From assembly GCA_023430465.1 (NCBI GenBank), contig JAEZAM010000049.1, positions 14,375-78,374 on the forward strand: a stretch of DNA of 64,000 bases. The letters are read 5' to 3'. Position 1 is the first letter of the stretch. Every line of letters starts with the position of its first letter. Position numbers and translations under genes: made by a program. The notes below the pieces were generated by a model that was not told where the DNA came from, ran no database searches, and worked only from the letters and a program-made list of their open reading frames with translations. Positions 33,050-42,326 of the stretch are shown piece by piece. Source of the DNA: Bacteroidota bacterium. Lineage in GTDB: Bacteria > Bacteroidota > Bacteroidia > Chitinophagales > Chitinophagaceae.

Positions 33050-34192
33050 ATGGTTTTCTTTGATGTATTATTGACCGCTTCGGTTTCATTTATAATCACT
33101 TTTCTCGCTATACCGGTAGTTTTACAGATCGCAGAGCAGAAAAAGCTGTATGATGTACCGGATGAGCGAAAAGTTCACACACACGCGGTTGCGTCTCTCG
33201 GAGGGGTAGGTATTTTCGGAGGTTTTCTCCTGGCAGCTCTGCTCTCTGTCCAGGTTCGCCTTGATCCCGAATTTCAATATTTCTTCGCCGCAGCACTCGT
33301 CATATTTTTCCTTGGACTCAAAGATGACCTGGTCGTCCTATCCGCCAGTAAAAAATTCATCGGGCAGGTAGTTGCTGCCTCGATCCTTATTCACCTCGGG
33401 GACGTACGCCTTGACAGCATGCACGGCCTGTTCAATTTCGACAAGCTTCCTGAAGCATTTTCCCTGGCCCTGTCCTACCTCACGATCATTGTTATCATCA
33501 ATTCCTTCAACCTGATTGACGGGATAGACGGACTGGCGGCCAGCCTGGGGGTAATGACGATGCTCATATTCGGGACCTATTTTTTCATGACCGGTTTCAA
33601 CGCGTACGCATTGCTCGCCTACTCGCTCGGGGGAAGCCTGATCGCGTTCCTGATCTTCAATCACCATCCCGCCAAGATATTCATGGGTGACTCCGGCTCA
33701 CTGATGATCGGCCTGATCAATGCCATCATGGTCATAAAATTCATCAATGTAGCCAGTGATCCCGTAGTTGCGATGCCGATTCCTTCCGCTGTGGCTATTG
33801 GGTTTGCGATACTTATTCTTCCCCTGCTGGATACATTGCGGGTGTTCGGTATCCGTATTTTCAATGGCAGATCTCCGTTCACACCCGATCGTAATCACAT
33901 CCATCACCTGCTGCTCAACTGGGGCCTGGGTCACGCGGCCGTTACACTGGTTTGTGTAAGCATTAATGTGGCGTTCGTGGTGCTGGCGTATAGCCTGCGC
34001 TTCCTTGGCTCCACCCTCGTGCTGCCCATCATGCTGGTAATCGCCTTCTCCGGCATCGGACTTTTATACTACCGCAAGCCGAGAAAGAAACTCGTTGTGG
34101 CAAAACGCATGGGCAGTGCCGGTGCGGAACTCAAGCCCGCCTCCAAGGTGGTAACATTGACACAGGAGGCAGCAACCGCCGATCATCCCTGA
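33050..34192 (+). CDS. MraY/WecA-family glycosyl-1-phosphate transferase
   Basis: A 380-residue polytopic membrane enzyme with about ten hydrophobic segments. The family motifs are DERKVHTHAVASLGG near the N-terminus, NSFNLIDGIDGLAASLG (catalytic aspartates) and IFMGDSGSLMIG, plus a cytosolic HIHHLLLNWG segment. It transfers a sugar-1-phosphate (often GlcNAc-1-P) to undecaprenyl phosphate, the first step of a surface polysaccharide or O-antigen. MraY of peptidoglycan is less likely because no mur genes are near. The ATG at 33050 is preceded by an in-frame TTG. Confidence 0.9.
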   Translation: MVFFDVLLTASVSFIITFLAIPVVLQIAEQKKLYDVPDERKVHTHAVASLGGVGIFGGFLLAALLSVQVRLDPEFQYFFAAALVIFFLGLKDDLVVLSASKKFIGQVVAASILIHLGDVRLDSMHGLFNFDKLPEAFSLALSYLTIIVIINSFNLIDGIDGLAASLGVMTMLIFGTYFFMTGFNAYALLAYSLGGSLIAFLIFNHHPAKIFMGDSGSLMIGLINAIMVIKFINVASDPVVAMPIPSAVAIGFAILILPLLDTLRVFGIRIFNGRSPFTPDRNHIHHLLLNWGLGHAAVTLVCVSINVAFVVLAYSLRFLGSTLVLPIMLVIAFSGIGLLYYRKPRKKLVVAKRMGSAGAELKPASKVVTLTQEAATADHP

Positions 34193-34214
34193 TCAAACTT
34201 TACCTTTTATACTT

Positions 34215-34234
34215 ATGCCGGGCCTGCCCGGCAT
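34215..34234 (+). terminator. Rho-independent terminator before frr
   Basis: A 9-bp stem ATGCCGGGC / GCCCGGCAT with a 2-nt CT loop, followed by eight T. It closes the glycosyltransferase gene 23 bp upstream. Confidence 0.85.
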
Positions 34235-34285
34235 TTTTTTTAAAAGTCGTCATTCACTAGCTTTGCCCATCTCAAAAAAACAATC

Positions 34286-34846
34286 ATGGAAGAAGTTTCG
34301 GACATTATATCCTCCGCCGACGAGCAGATGAAAAAAGCCATTAACCACCTCGAATCAGAGCTGGTTAAGATCAGGGCAGGTAAGGCCAACCCGCAAATGC
34401 TGGATGGCATCGTTGTGGACTATTATGGTTCACCCATGCCCATCAACCAGGTGGCGAACATCAGCGTAATGGATGCCCGCACGCTGACAATCCAGCCCTG
34501 GGAAAAGAATATGCTCCAGCCCATCGAACGCGCTATCATCGCGGCCAATATTGGGATCAATCCTCAAAATGATGGCGTCTTGATCCGCCTGTTCCTGCCC
34601 CCGTTAACCGAAGAGCGCCGCCGTGAACTGGTAAAGCGTTGCCAGGGTGAGGGCGAACATTCCAAAGTGGCTATCCGCAATATCCGTCGTGATGCGATAG
34701 AAGGAATCAAGAAACTGCAAAAGAATGGGCTTAGTGAGGATGCGGCCAAAGATGCAGAGGCGGATGTGCAGGGAGTAACCGACCGCAACATCGCACTGGT
34801 AGAAAAACACCTTGCAGCAAAAGAGAAAGAGATCATGTCGATCTAA
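34286..34846 (+). CDS. frr: Ribosome recycling factor
   Basis: A 186-residue RRF, full length. Conserved elements are LVKIRAGKANPQMLDGIVVDYYG near residue 26 and IRNIRRDAIEGIKKL near residue 130. With EF-G it splits the post-termination ribosome. It is essential and cytosolic. Its terminator stem lies inside the end of the convergent EamA gene. Confidence 0.97.
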   Translation: MEEVSDIISSADEQMKKAINHLESELVKIRAGKANPQMLDGIVVDYYGSPMPINQVANISVMDARTLTIQPWEKNMLQPIERAIIAANIGINPQNDGVLIRLFLPPLTEERRRELVKRCQGEGEHSKVAIRNIRRDAIEGIKKLQKNGLSEDAAKDAEADVQGVTDRNIALVEKHLAAKEKEIMSI

Positions 34847-34858
34847 ACGACACGAAAT

Positions 34859-35767
34859 TTATACTGCGCCGGTTTCGCCAGGAGCCGGCGTTTTTTTTTG
34901 CTCCGGCCAGTTTGCCATGAATACGCCGGTCAGTATCACCAGCAGGCAAAGGATGGCTATCCAGGAGATGGATTCACCGGCCAGGAAACCCCATCCCAAT
35001 GCTACGAAAGGAATGCCGTATGTCACCAGCGACGCAAACAGTCCGCCCGCTTTTTGTACCAGGATATAAAACAAAGCCGTGGCAATGGCACTGCCCACCA
35101 CACCAAGCAGGATGCAATTCAATAGCGACCATTGTACATGCGGGTTATGAAAATCCAGGTCCATAAAACCTTCCAGGTATAATATGATACCAGCAGGGAG
35201 TGCCATGAAGGACAGGCTGATAGTGGCAGCTTTGACAGGGTGCACACCTTTCAGGTAATAACTTACCAGGTTCACATTGAGGCCGTACGACACAGTGGCC
35301 AGGAGTACCAGCCCTGCATAACCCGCATTCGCGAGGCTGATGCCCGACTGTGTAACGCTCAGGAGGCAAAGACCTATAAAACCTACGACAACGCCCAGGA
35401 TTTTACGCGTACTGATCCGGTTGCGGAAAAATGCAATGCCGATCACTACGACGCAAAGCGGCGTCAATGAATTCAGAATGCCTGTCAGAGAGCTGTCGAT
35501 GCGCAGGATGGCAGCAGCGAACAGGAAGGCCGGCAGCAGGTTTCCGAAAATGCCGGTAAGAAGGATGATTCCCAGCCTGGCCTTAGGCACCTGCCTGAAA
35601 TGAAAAAGGGCAAAAGGCAGGAATACAATCGCCGCAGAAAATATCCGTACGCCGGCGATCTGCGGTGGTGTCAGCCCTTGCAGACTCACCTTCATCAGGA
35701 TGAACGAACTGCCCCAGATGAGGCATAGAAGAATGAAAACGATCCAACTGATGGCCCTGTTACTCAT
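34859..35767 (-). CDS. EamA/DMT-superfamily transporter (RhaT/YdcZ-like permease)
   Basis: A 302-residue protein with ten hydrophobic segments in two homologous EamA halves (WIVFILLCLIWGSSFILMKVSLQGL at the start; second half from about residue 150). DMT permeases move small metabolites such as amino acids or nucleotide sugars across the inner membrane; the substrate here is unknown. The ATG at 35767 is chosen because the frame's earlier start is a TTG. The 3' end overlaps the frr terminator hairpin. Confidence 0.87.
   Translation of the reverse strand: MSNRAISWIVFILLCLIWGSSFILMKVSLQGLTPPQIAGVRIFSAAIVFLPFALFHFRQVPKARLGIILLTGIFGNLLPAFLFAAAILRIDSSLTGILNSLTPLCVVVIGIAFFRNRISTRKILGVVVGFIGLCLLSVTQSGISLANAGYAGLVLLATVSYGLNVNLVSYYLKGVHPVKAATISLSFMALPAGIILYLEGFMDLDFHNPHVQWSLLNCILLGVVGSAIATALFYILVQKAGGLFASLVTYGIPFVALGWGFLAGESISWIAILCLLVILTGVFMANWPEQKKTPAPGETGAV
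34867..34890 (+). terminator. Rho-independent terminator of frr inside the EamA 3' end
   Basis: Stem CGCCGG / CCGGCG with a 12-nt loop, then nine T. It lies 20 bp after the frr stop and within the last codons of the opposite-strand gene, so those codons double as an RNA hairpin. Confidence 0.7.
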
Positions 35768-35840
35768 ACGAGGGGGCAAAGGTGGTGAAATGCGTTGAAG
35801 GGCAGGAATTTTTCTCTAATTTGTAAGAAGAAAGGATACC

Positions 35841-36590
35841 ATGGGAAAAATCAAGCTGGCCGAGATCGATACAAGAGCACCAAAGGAACTGGATAAGGCA
35901 GAAACGAAACAAAAGACCGCCGCGATCCTGGAGGAACTGGACGCCTTACAAAACCTCCTGTATGCGGAAGGCAAACATTCTATTCTGCTGGTTCTGCAGG
36001 GGATGGATGCCAGCGGAAAGGATGGCGTGATCCGGAATGTCCTGGGCAATATGAACCCACAGGGCGTGACAGTGCAAGCGTTCAAGGCACCCACGGAGGA
36101 GGAAAAATCGCATGATTTCCTGTGGAGGGTACACGCTCATGCACCGGCAAAAGGAATGATACAGGTCTTCAACCGCTCTCACTATGAGGACATTCTCATT
36201 ACACGCGTACACAAATGGATCGATGATGAGACCGCGGCGCAGCGCATAAAATCAATCAATCATTTCGAGAAACTATTGTTTAACCACAATAACACGCATA
36301 TCCTAAAGTGTTACCTTCACATTTCCAGGGAAGAACAGACAAGCCGGCTGAATGAGCGAAAGGATGATCCCACCAAGCGATGGAAGTTCAATGAGAATGA
36401 TTTTCGGGAGGCCAGCCTTTGGGAAACATACCGCGAAATGTACGAAACCTGTTTTGAAGAGTGCAATGACCCGGAGTGGCTGATTATTCCCGCTGATCAG
36501 AATTGGTACAAGGAGCACCTGATTGCAACAGCGCTGAGGGATAAGCTAAAGTCACTGGATATGAAATTCCCGGAAGTGCAGCCTGCCTGA
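35841..36590 (+). CDS. ppk2: Polyphosphate kinase 2 family protein
   Basis: A 249-residue single-domain PPK2. Walker A GMDASGKDG is near residue 53-61 and Walker B NRSHYEDILITRVHKWID follows, with the lid arginines in SRLNERKDDPTKRWKF. These enzymes use polyphosphate to phosphorylate nucleotides (ADP, AMP or GDP depending on class). The class cannot be assigned by eye. The length matches the short one-domain forms. It is followed by mscL after 40 bp. Confidence 0.9.
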   Translation: MGKIKLAEIDTRAPKELDKAETKQKTAAILEELDALQNLLYAEGKHSILLVLQGMDASGKDGVIRNVLGNMNPQGVTVQAFKAPTEEEKSHDFLWRVHAHAPAKGMIQVFNRSHYEDILITRVHKWIDDETAAQRIKSINHFEKLLFNHNNTHILKCYLHISREEQTSRLNERKDDPTKRWKFNENDFREASLWETYREMYETCFEECNDPEWLIIPADQNWYKEHLIATALRDKLKSLDMKFPEVQPA

Positions 36591-36630
36591 TATCACACTA
36601 AACCAGATATTTCAACTTAAAATTTTAATT

Positions 36631-37002
36631 ATGGGAATGCTTAGAGAATTCCGCGATTTCGCGATGAAAGGCAATGTAGTCGAACTTGCCGTAGCCGTCA
36701 TTATCGGTGCCGCGTTCGGTACGATCGTCTCCTCCCTCGTGGATGATGTGATCACCCCGTTGCTGCTGACCCCGGCACTTAAGGCCATCAATGCAGAGAA
36801 CATCGCCAGCCTGAAATTTGGGGAGGTAAAATATGGATTGTTCATCTCGGCCGTCATAAAATTCATCATTGTCGCGTTTATACTTTTCCTCATTATCAAG
36901 GGTATGAACAGAATGAAAAAGAAAGACCCGCCTGCAGCCCCTGCCGGTCCATCCGAAGAGATATTGCTCCTGCGTGAGATCCGCGACTCGCTGAAGCGGT
37001 AA
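36631..37002 (+). CDS. mscL: Large-conductance mechanosensitive channel
   Basis: A 123-residue MscL. TM1 VVELAVAVIIGAAFGTIVSSLVDDVITP and TM2 LFISAVIKFIIVAFILFLIIKGMN are separated by a periplasmic loop, and a charged C-terminal helix is SEEILLLREIRDSLKR. It forms a homopentameric channel that opens under hypo-osmotic stress. A terminator follows 27 bp after the stop. Confidence 0.97.
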   Translation: MGMLREFRDFAMKGNVVELAVAVIIGAAFGTIVSSLVDDVITPLLLTPALKAINAENIASLKFGEVKYGLFISAVIKFIIVAFILFLIIKGMNRMKKKDPPAAPAGPSEEILLLREIRDSLKR

Positions 37003-37028
37003 ACACCCCGGATTCCCTTATTTTTGAC

Positions 37029-37053
37029 CCCTGTCTCATGACCTGAGGCAGGG
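37029..37053 (+). terminator. Terminator-like hairpin between mscL and scpA
   Basis: CCCTG-T-CTCA pairs with TGAG-G-CAGGG around a short loop, followed by TTTTTTATTT. The scpA ATG is only 15 bp downstream, so the hairpin also lies in the scpA leader. Confidence 0.65.
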
Positions 37054-37067
37054 TTTTTTATTTAAAC

Positions 37068-37919
37068 ATGGCAAACAACCCCTCTTACCAGATCAAGCTC
37101 GCACAATTCGAAGGTCCATTTGACCTGCTGTTGTTCTTTATCGAGCGGGACGAACTGGATATTTACAATATCCCCATTACTAAAATCACCAACGACTTTC
37201 TTGATTATATCCATTCCCAGGAATCGCTCAACATCGAGCTTTCCAGTGAATTCATCCTTTTCATCTCCACGCTGATGCGGATCAAGGCAAAAATGCTGTT
37301 GCCGCGTAAAGAACTGGATGCACAGGGGAATGAGATCGATCCGCGTGATGAGCTCGTCAGCAAGATCCTGGAGTACAAGAAATTTAAGGAGGCTTCCGCC
37401 GAGATGGCTGAAATGGAAGCGATGCGCATGCTGATGGTAAAGCGCGGCAACATCCAAAAAGAACTTTCGCAGATCGGCGAGGATGCGGGTGAAGGAACGG
37501 AGATCCAGAACATCACTCTCTTTAAACTGATGAAGGCCTTCGAAAAGGCCATGCAGAAATATGTGGATCGCGTGAATGCGCCTGTGCATACTGTTGTGCA
37601 GTACCGCTATACCATGGAAGACAGCAGGCGGGATATGCTGGAGCTCGCTGAATCTGCAAAGACAGTCACATTCGAAAAGATATTCCAGGTGGCCGAGAAC
37701 AGGGTCCATGCCATCTTCCTGTTTCTCTCCCTGCTTGAACTTGTGCAGCAAAAATTCATGAAGATCGTGATAGGAGAGGGGATGAATAATTTCTTCATTG
37801 AATACAATGATCCTGAAACAAGGCTGGCCGAGCTGGAAGAGGAGAAGCAGAATGATCCCGACAACCAGGAGAATCAGGAAGATCTGCCCGGCCTGGACGA
37901 AACGCCTATTCAATCATAA
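37068..37919 (+). CDS. scpA: Segregation and condensation protein A
   Basis: A 283-residue kleisin. The opening YQIKLAQFEGPFDLLLFFIERDELDIYNIPI is diagnostic of ScpA. The C-terminal winged helix contains VTFEKIFQVAENRVHAIFLFLSLLELVQQKF. It binds SMC heads together with ScpB to condense and segregate chromosomes. No scpB is adjacent in this window. The acidic tail EEEKQNDPDNQENQEDLPG is longer than usual. Confidence 0.95.
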   Translation: MANNPSYQIKLAQFEGPFDLLLFFIERDELDIYNIPITKITNDFLDYIHSQESLNIELSSEFILFISTLMRIKAKMLLPRKELDAQGNEIDPRDELVSKILEYKKFKEASAEMAEMEAMRMLMVKRGNIQKELSQIGEDAGEGTEIQNITLFKLMKAFEKAMQKYVDRVNAPVHTVVQYRYTMEDSRRDMLELAESAKTVTFEKIFQVAENRVHAIFLFLSLLELVQQKFMKIVIGEGMNNFFIEYNDPETRLAELEEEKQNDPDNQENQEDLPGLDETPIQS

Positions 37920-37937
37920 CTCATAAAATAAATAACC

Positions 37938-38348
37938 ATGAAACGTTTCGCAACAGCAAACTGGAAAGGATCCGGCAAAGAAGGCCAGGGTACTAATACC
38001 ACACAGTCAGGAGTGCTTAATAACACCCAATATTCTTTCAATACCCGCTTTGCGGACGGCATTGGTACCAACCCCGAAGAGCTGATAGCTGCTGCACATG
38101 CCGGCTGCTTCACAATGAAGCTGAGTTTCGTGCTGAATGAGGCTGGTTTCACTGCTGACAACATCGACACGAAATGCACCATCAATTTCGAAAACGGTGC
38201 GATCACTGAATCTCACCTCGATGTAACTGCAACGATCCCTGGCATCGACCAGGCAAAATTTGACGAATGTGCGGCCGATGCAAAAGCGAACTGCCCCATC
38301 AGCAAGCTCCTCAATACCAACATCACCATGGATGCCAGGCTCGCCTGA
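37938..38348 (+). CDS. OsmC/Ohr family peroxidase
   Basis: A 136-residue protein with the two redox cysteines of the family, in AAAHAGCFTMKL (near residue 57) and KANCPISKLL (near residue 119). OsmC/Ohr proteins reduce organic hydroperoxides or hypochlorite-stressed thiols in the cytosol. The subtype is OsmC-like by the PEELIAAAHAGC motif. It is separated by 18 bp from scpA; this is probably only a positional link. Confidence 0.93.
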   Translation: MKRFATANWKGSGKEGQGTNTTQSGVLNNTQYSFNTRFADGIGTNPEELIAAAHAGCFTMKLSFVLNEAGFTADNIDTKCTINFENGAITESHLDVTATIPGIDQAKFDECAADAKANCPISKLLNTNITMDARLA

Positions 38349-38370
38349 TATTCTTCGGTAATTTTTTTTA

Positions 38371-38388
38371 AAGGGCCGGCAGGCCCTT
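38371..38388. terminator. Bidirectional terminator
   Basis: Stem AAGGGCC / GGCCCTT with a GGCA loop, flanked by T-runs on the right (8) and A-rich/T-rich sequence on the left, between the OsmC gene and the convergent L,D-transpeptidase-like gene. Confidence 0.85.
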
Positions 38389-38397
38389 TTTTTTGTG

Positions 38398-39054
38398 TCA
38401 GTCGCCGAGACTGCTGTCATAGATCCAAAGCAGCACAGGCTTTGCCGACTTGTCGATGATCGGCTTGAGATAAGCCAGATAGCCTGGGGAAACGGTAGGG
38501 CATCCATCGCTCTGGCAGATGTCTTCTTCAACAGCGTTTGATGGCACACATTCGTGCGAATGCAGTACTACATAACGCTCGAATGCCTTGTCGTTTGTTT
38601 TATCAAGTCCGTGAAGTTTATATGCCAGGCCAAATCTGCCGTGATAACTTTTCCCGACACGGTACCTGCCGAGTGAACTGCAACCACACCCGACTGTATT
38701 GCCGTAGCGCCGGCCCTCCAGCCAGTCTTCGTTGCACCGGCCATGTGTAACCGGCGCAGCGTTGCGGATACTGTCTTTCCGAAGATCATAGACGAAGAAG
38801 CGATTGGCGCCGGAGGCCATATTCATGTCGATCAGGAAACAGATTTGTGTATTGAAACCCTTGGCGCTGGCATAGCTTTTTGCATCTGCTGCCTTGCTGC
38901 GCAATGCATCGAGGTGGCGCGGTTCGATGGCTGCCTTGCTGACGGATTTAGGGAAATGTAACGCTGCGATGCGGTGGAATTGCCCGGTTGTGGAATACAT
39001 CAGGGCACCGGCCGTTGCCGCTGCAAGTAAGGAGATGGTGATTATTCCTCTCAT
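38398..39054 (-). CDS. YkuD_2-type L,D-transpeptidase catalytic domain protein (murein)
   Basis: A 218-residue protein with a single N-terminal hydrophobic anchor (ITISLLAAATAGALMYS). The catalytic region has VVLHSHECVPSN and the CysXX motif QSDGCPTVSPGYL, typical of the murein L,D-transpeptidase-like family (YkuD_2). It probably acts on peptidoglycan cross-links in the periplasm. The reaction (transpeptidase or carboxypeptidase) is not certain. It is a single-gene unit between two terminators. Confidence 0.82.
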   Translation of the reverse strand: MRGIITISLLAAATAGALMYSTTGQFHRIAALHFPKSVSKAAIEPRHLDALRSKAADAKSYASAKGFNTQICFLIDMNMASGANRFFVYDLRKDSIRNAAPVTHGRCNEDWLEGRRYGNTVGCGCSSLGRYRVGKSYHGRFGLAYKLHGLDKTNDKAFERYVVLHSHECVPSNAVEEDICQSDGCPTVSPGYLAYLKPIIDKSAKPVLLWIYDSSLGD

Positions 39055-39118
39055 AAACAGGATTGATCTGCTAAGATGCCGATCAGCCCAATTTCAATAA
39101 ATTCTCTGAGATTATTTG

Positions 39119-41056
39119 TTAAATAAGCTTGTAAGCTTCTCTACTCACACGTATCTGCATCATCTCCCGGGCTGTGTCGGCAATTCCTTCGGCATCATAT
39201 CCGCATTCACGGTGCAATTCCTTTGGCGTACCGTGTTCAACGATCCGGTCAGGTATGCCAAGGATGCGAACTTCATTTTTATATCCGTGAAGCGCCATGA
39301 ACTCGAGGATGGCCGAACCGAATCCACCCTGGATACAACCATCTTCTACCGTAATGATCTTACCATAGGTTTGCAGGGCTTCGTGCAACAGAGCTTCATC
39401 CAGTGGCTTCACGAACCTGATATCATAATGTGCCGGTGTGATACCGTCAGCACGGAGCTCACGGATAGCGCTGGCCGCAAAATTACCGGGGTGGCCGAAA
39501 CTCAGGATGGCAATGTCTTTCCCGTCACGGATCTTTCTGCCGGTACCGATCCGGATCTCCTGCATCGGAGTTTGCCACTCCGGCATCACCCCCTCACCAC
39601 GCGGATAGCGGATCACAAATGGGTATTGGTTCTTTTCAAGTTGGGCAGTGTACATCAGGTTGCGCAATTCGCTTTCATTCATTGGCGAGCTGATCACCAT
39701 ATTGGGAATGCAACGCATGTAGGCGATATCGTAAGCACCGTGGTGGGTTGGACCATCATCTCCTACAACTCCCGCACGATCCAGGCACATCACCACAGGG
39801 AGTTTTTGTATCGCTACATCATGCACTACCTGGTCATAGCCTCTTTGCATGAATGATGAATAGATATTGCAGAACACGCGCATGCCCTGCGTGGCCAGGC
39901 CTGCGCTGACCGTGACGGCGTGTTGCTCACAGATTCCCACATCAAACGCGCGATCCGGCATTTTCTCCATCATGAATTTCATCGAGCAGCCCGATGGCAT
40001 GGCCGGTGTTACACCCATGATGGCGCTATTGGCTTCTGCGAGTTCGATCAGCGTATGTCCAAACACATCCTGGTATTTGGGAGCCTGGGGGGTGTCAAAT
40101 TTTTTGCGGAAGATCTCGCCGGTTACTTTATCAAAGAGGCCGGGAGCATGCCATTTTGTTTGATCTTTTTCCGCCAGTGCATAGCCCTTGCCCTTGGTGG
40201 TAATGATGTGCAAGAGTTTTGGGCCAGGTATCTCGCGCAGGTCGCGGAGTGTGTCCACGAGCTTGGCTATGTTATGTCCGTCGATCGGTCCGAAGTACCG
40301 GATCTTCAATGCTTCGAAAAGATTGGCGCTGCTGCTGACCATGCCCTTCAATCCCTCCGCCAGTTTATGGCCCATGGCACGGCTGAAATTTTTCCCAACA
40401 GGCAATTTACCCAGCAGTTTCCAGACATCGTCCTTTACCTTATTGTAGGTTGGAGAAGTGGTGATATCAGTGAGGTATTCTTTCAGTGCGCCAACATTGG
40501 GGTCAATGCCAATGCCATTGTCGTTGAGCACAATCAGCATGTCGGAATTGGCTACTCCTGCGTGGTTCATGGCTTCGAAGGCCATACCGGCGGTCATCGA
40601 TCCGTCACCGATCACAGCAACGACCTTTTTATCTTCTTCGCCTTTGTATTTCGCCGCGATGGCCATCCCCAGCGCTGCAGAAATGGATGTGGATGAATGC
40701 CCGACACCAAAGGTGTCATATTCACTTTCCGATCTCTTGGGGAAGCCGCTGATGCCTTTGTATTTGCGATTGGTTGGGAAAATATCCCGGCGGCCGGTCA
40801 GGATTTTATGTCCATAAGCCTGGTGGCCCACATCCCATACCAGTTGGTCATACGGTGTGTTGTAGATGTAGTGCAGGGCAGTGGTCAGTTCCACCACGCC
40901 CAGGGATGCCCCGAAATGACCGCCATGTACGCTGACGACGTCAATAATGTATTGCCTGAGCTCATCACAGACCTGGTGAAGTTTTTCACGGGGTAGTTTT
41001 TTGAGGTCGGCGGGCGAGTCGATCGTTGACAATAGCGGTCCGGGCGTGATTTCCAT
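39119..41056 (-). CDS. dxs: 1-deoxy-D-xylulose-5-phosphate synthase
   Basis: A 645-residue DXS, full length. The TPP-binding motif GDGSMTAGMAFEAMNHAG...NDNG is near residue 150. The central domain has CEQHAVTVSAGLATQGM and RAGVVGDDGPTHHGAYDIAYM. It condenses pyruvate and glyceraldehyde 3-phosphate, the first step of the methylerythritol phosphate isoprenoid route, which feeds quinones and the PcrB substrate. It is divergent from the LytS-type kinase. Confidence 0.97.
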   Translation of the reverse strand: MEITPGPLLSTIDSPADLKKLPREKLHQVCDELRQYIIDVVSVHGGHFGASLGVVELTTALHYIYNTPYDQLVWDVGHQAYGHKILTGRRDIFPTNRKYKGISGFPKRSESEYDTFGVGHSSTSISAALGMAIAAKYKGEEDKKVVAVIGDGSMTAGMAFEAMNHAGVANSDMLIVLNDNGIGIDPNVGALKEYLTDITTSPTYNKVKDDVWKLLGKLPVGKNFSRAMGHKLAEGLKGMVSSSANLFEALKIRYFGPIDGHNIAKLVDTLRDLREIPGPKLLHIITTKGKGYALAEKDQTKWHAPGLFDKVTGEIFRKKFDTPQAPKYQDVFGHTLIELAEANSAIMGVTPAMPSGCSMKFMMEKMPDRAFDVGICEQHAVTVSAGLATQGMRVFCNIYSSFMQRGYDQVVHDVAIQKLPVVMCLDRAGVVGDDGPTHHGAYDIAYMRCIPNMVISSPMNESELRNLMYTAQLEKNQYPFVIRYPRGEGVMPEWQTPMQEIRIGTGRKIRDGKDIAILSFGHPGNFAASAIRELRADGITPAHYDIRFVKPLDEALLHEALQTYGKIITVEDGCIQGGFGSAILEFMALHGYKNEVRILGIPDRIVEHGTPKELHRECGYDAEGIADTAREMMQIRVSREAYKLI

Positions 41057-41236
41057 GCATCAATTTTAACAGTGTAAAAGTAGCAATTTCCACTCAGCGG
41101 GGATAATTGCTTAACGCAGTTTCCGCCAGCCGGTTGACAAATCACTGACATTTTGTTCCCGCCCATTTGTAAAACCAATCTGCCACTGGTAATTTACAGG
41201 GCCTGAACACCCTTAAAACGGCTATTTTTGAGGTTT

Positions 41237-42313
41237 ATGCAAATCGGCAACAGGCGATACTGGATTTTCCAGGCAGTAGGTTGGGGCAGTTTTTTTGTCA
41301 GTTTTACCTTCTTTGCCTTTTCTTTCAGGCAGCTCAGAGTGGAGTTCTTTGAGCGGCAGGGGATCTTTGTTGCCCTTGGTATCCTGTTTTACCACGGCAT
41401 GCGGCACCTTATCATCCGCATGGGTTTATTGCAGCGGAAGCTGAACGACCAGGTCGTCGGGTTCCTGTTGCTCACCCTCATCGTAGCCCTGCTGATTTCA
41501 TTTACTTATATAGAAATATTGCAGGCCGTAGACCTCCTCAAATCCGAAGACAGGCTGCTGCTGGAGCAGGAGGAACGCAGTTTTTTCGTGCGTAAATGGC
41601 TGATCATCCTCAACAATACGCTGTTTCCTTTTCTTATCCTCTTCATCTGGAACCTGATCTATTTCGTCTATCACTATGTCGAAAAAAGCCGGAAGCAACA
41701 AATGGATACGTTGCAATTGGAATCGCTGGTGAAGGAACTGGAGCTGAAAACCATCAAGGCGCATATCAACCCGCATTTCATTTTCAACTCACTGAATAGT
41801 ATCCGGGCGCTGGTGGACGAGAATCCCGAGCGGGCGCGCAAGGCGATAACCGAACTTAGTACCATCCTCCGCAGCAGCATGCAGGCAGATAAATCAGAGT
41901 CAGTGCCCCTGAGCCGTGAACTTGATATTGTGAAAGACTATCTCGCACTCGAGAATATGCGCTTTGAGGACCGGCTGAAGGTGGAGTTCGATATCGACGA
42001 AGAGACGCTGAAATTGCCCGTGCCCCCCATGATGCTGCAAACGCTGGTCGAAAATGCGATCAAGCATGGCATCAGTAAGCAGATCCATGGCGGTATCGTA
42101 CGGGTCAGTTCTGCACTGACAAATGATTTTCACATTCTCACCGTGCAGAACACCGGGCTGCTGAATGGCCACCGGAACAGCGAGGGTTTTGGACTTTCCA
42201 GCACCACCGATCGCCTGAGTCTCCTCTATGGAAATAAAGCTAAATTTGAGATCAAGCAAGCCGATCCTACCTTGGTGGAAGCCCGCGTGGTGATACCAAT
42301 GGAGGCTGATTAA
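41237..42313 (+). CDS. LytS/YehU-type membrane sensor histidine kinase
   Basis: A 358-residue protein from the ATG at 41237; the preceding in-frame TTG is disfavoured. Four hydrophobic segments occur in the first ~145 residues. A His_kinase domain follows, with phospho-acceptor His in NPHFIFNSLN (about residue 180), and an ATPase domain with LVENAIKHGISKQ and GFGLSSTTDRLSLLYG. It is the partner of the LytTR regulator 13 bp downstream. The signal it detects is not known. Confidence 0.9.
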   Translation: MQIGNRRYWIFQAVGWGSFFVSFTFFAFSFRQLRVEFFERQGIFVALGILFYHGMRHLIIRMGLLQRKLNDQVVGFLLLTLIVALLISFTYIEILQAVDLLKSEDRLLLEQEERSFFVRKWLIILNNTLFPFLILFIWNLIYFVYHYVEKSRKQQMDTLQLESLVKELELKTIKAHINPHFIFNSLNSIRALVDENPERARKAITELSTILRSSMQADKSESVPLSRELDIVKDYLALENMRFEDRLKVEFDIDEETLKLPVPPMMLQTLVENAIKHGISKQIHGGIVRVSSALTNDFHILTVQNTGLLNGHRNSEGFGLSSTTDRLSLLYGNKAKFEIKQADPTLVEARVVIPMEAD

Positions 42314-42326
42314 TAAAACCATTCAC

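Noticed and set aside
39116..40696. Long frames (246 and 258 codons) antisense to dxs
   Set aside because: They lie wholly within dxs on the opposite strand and show no domain or signal peptide.
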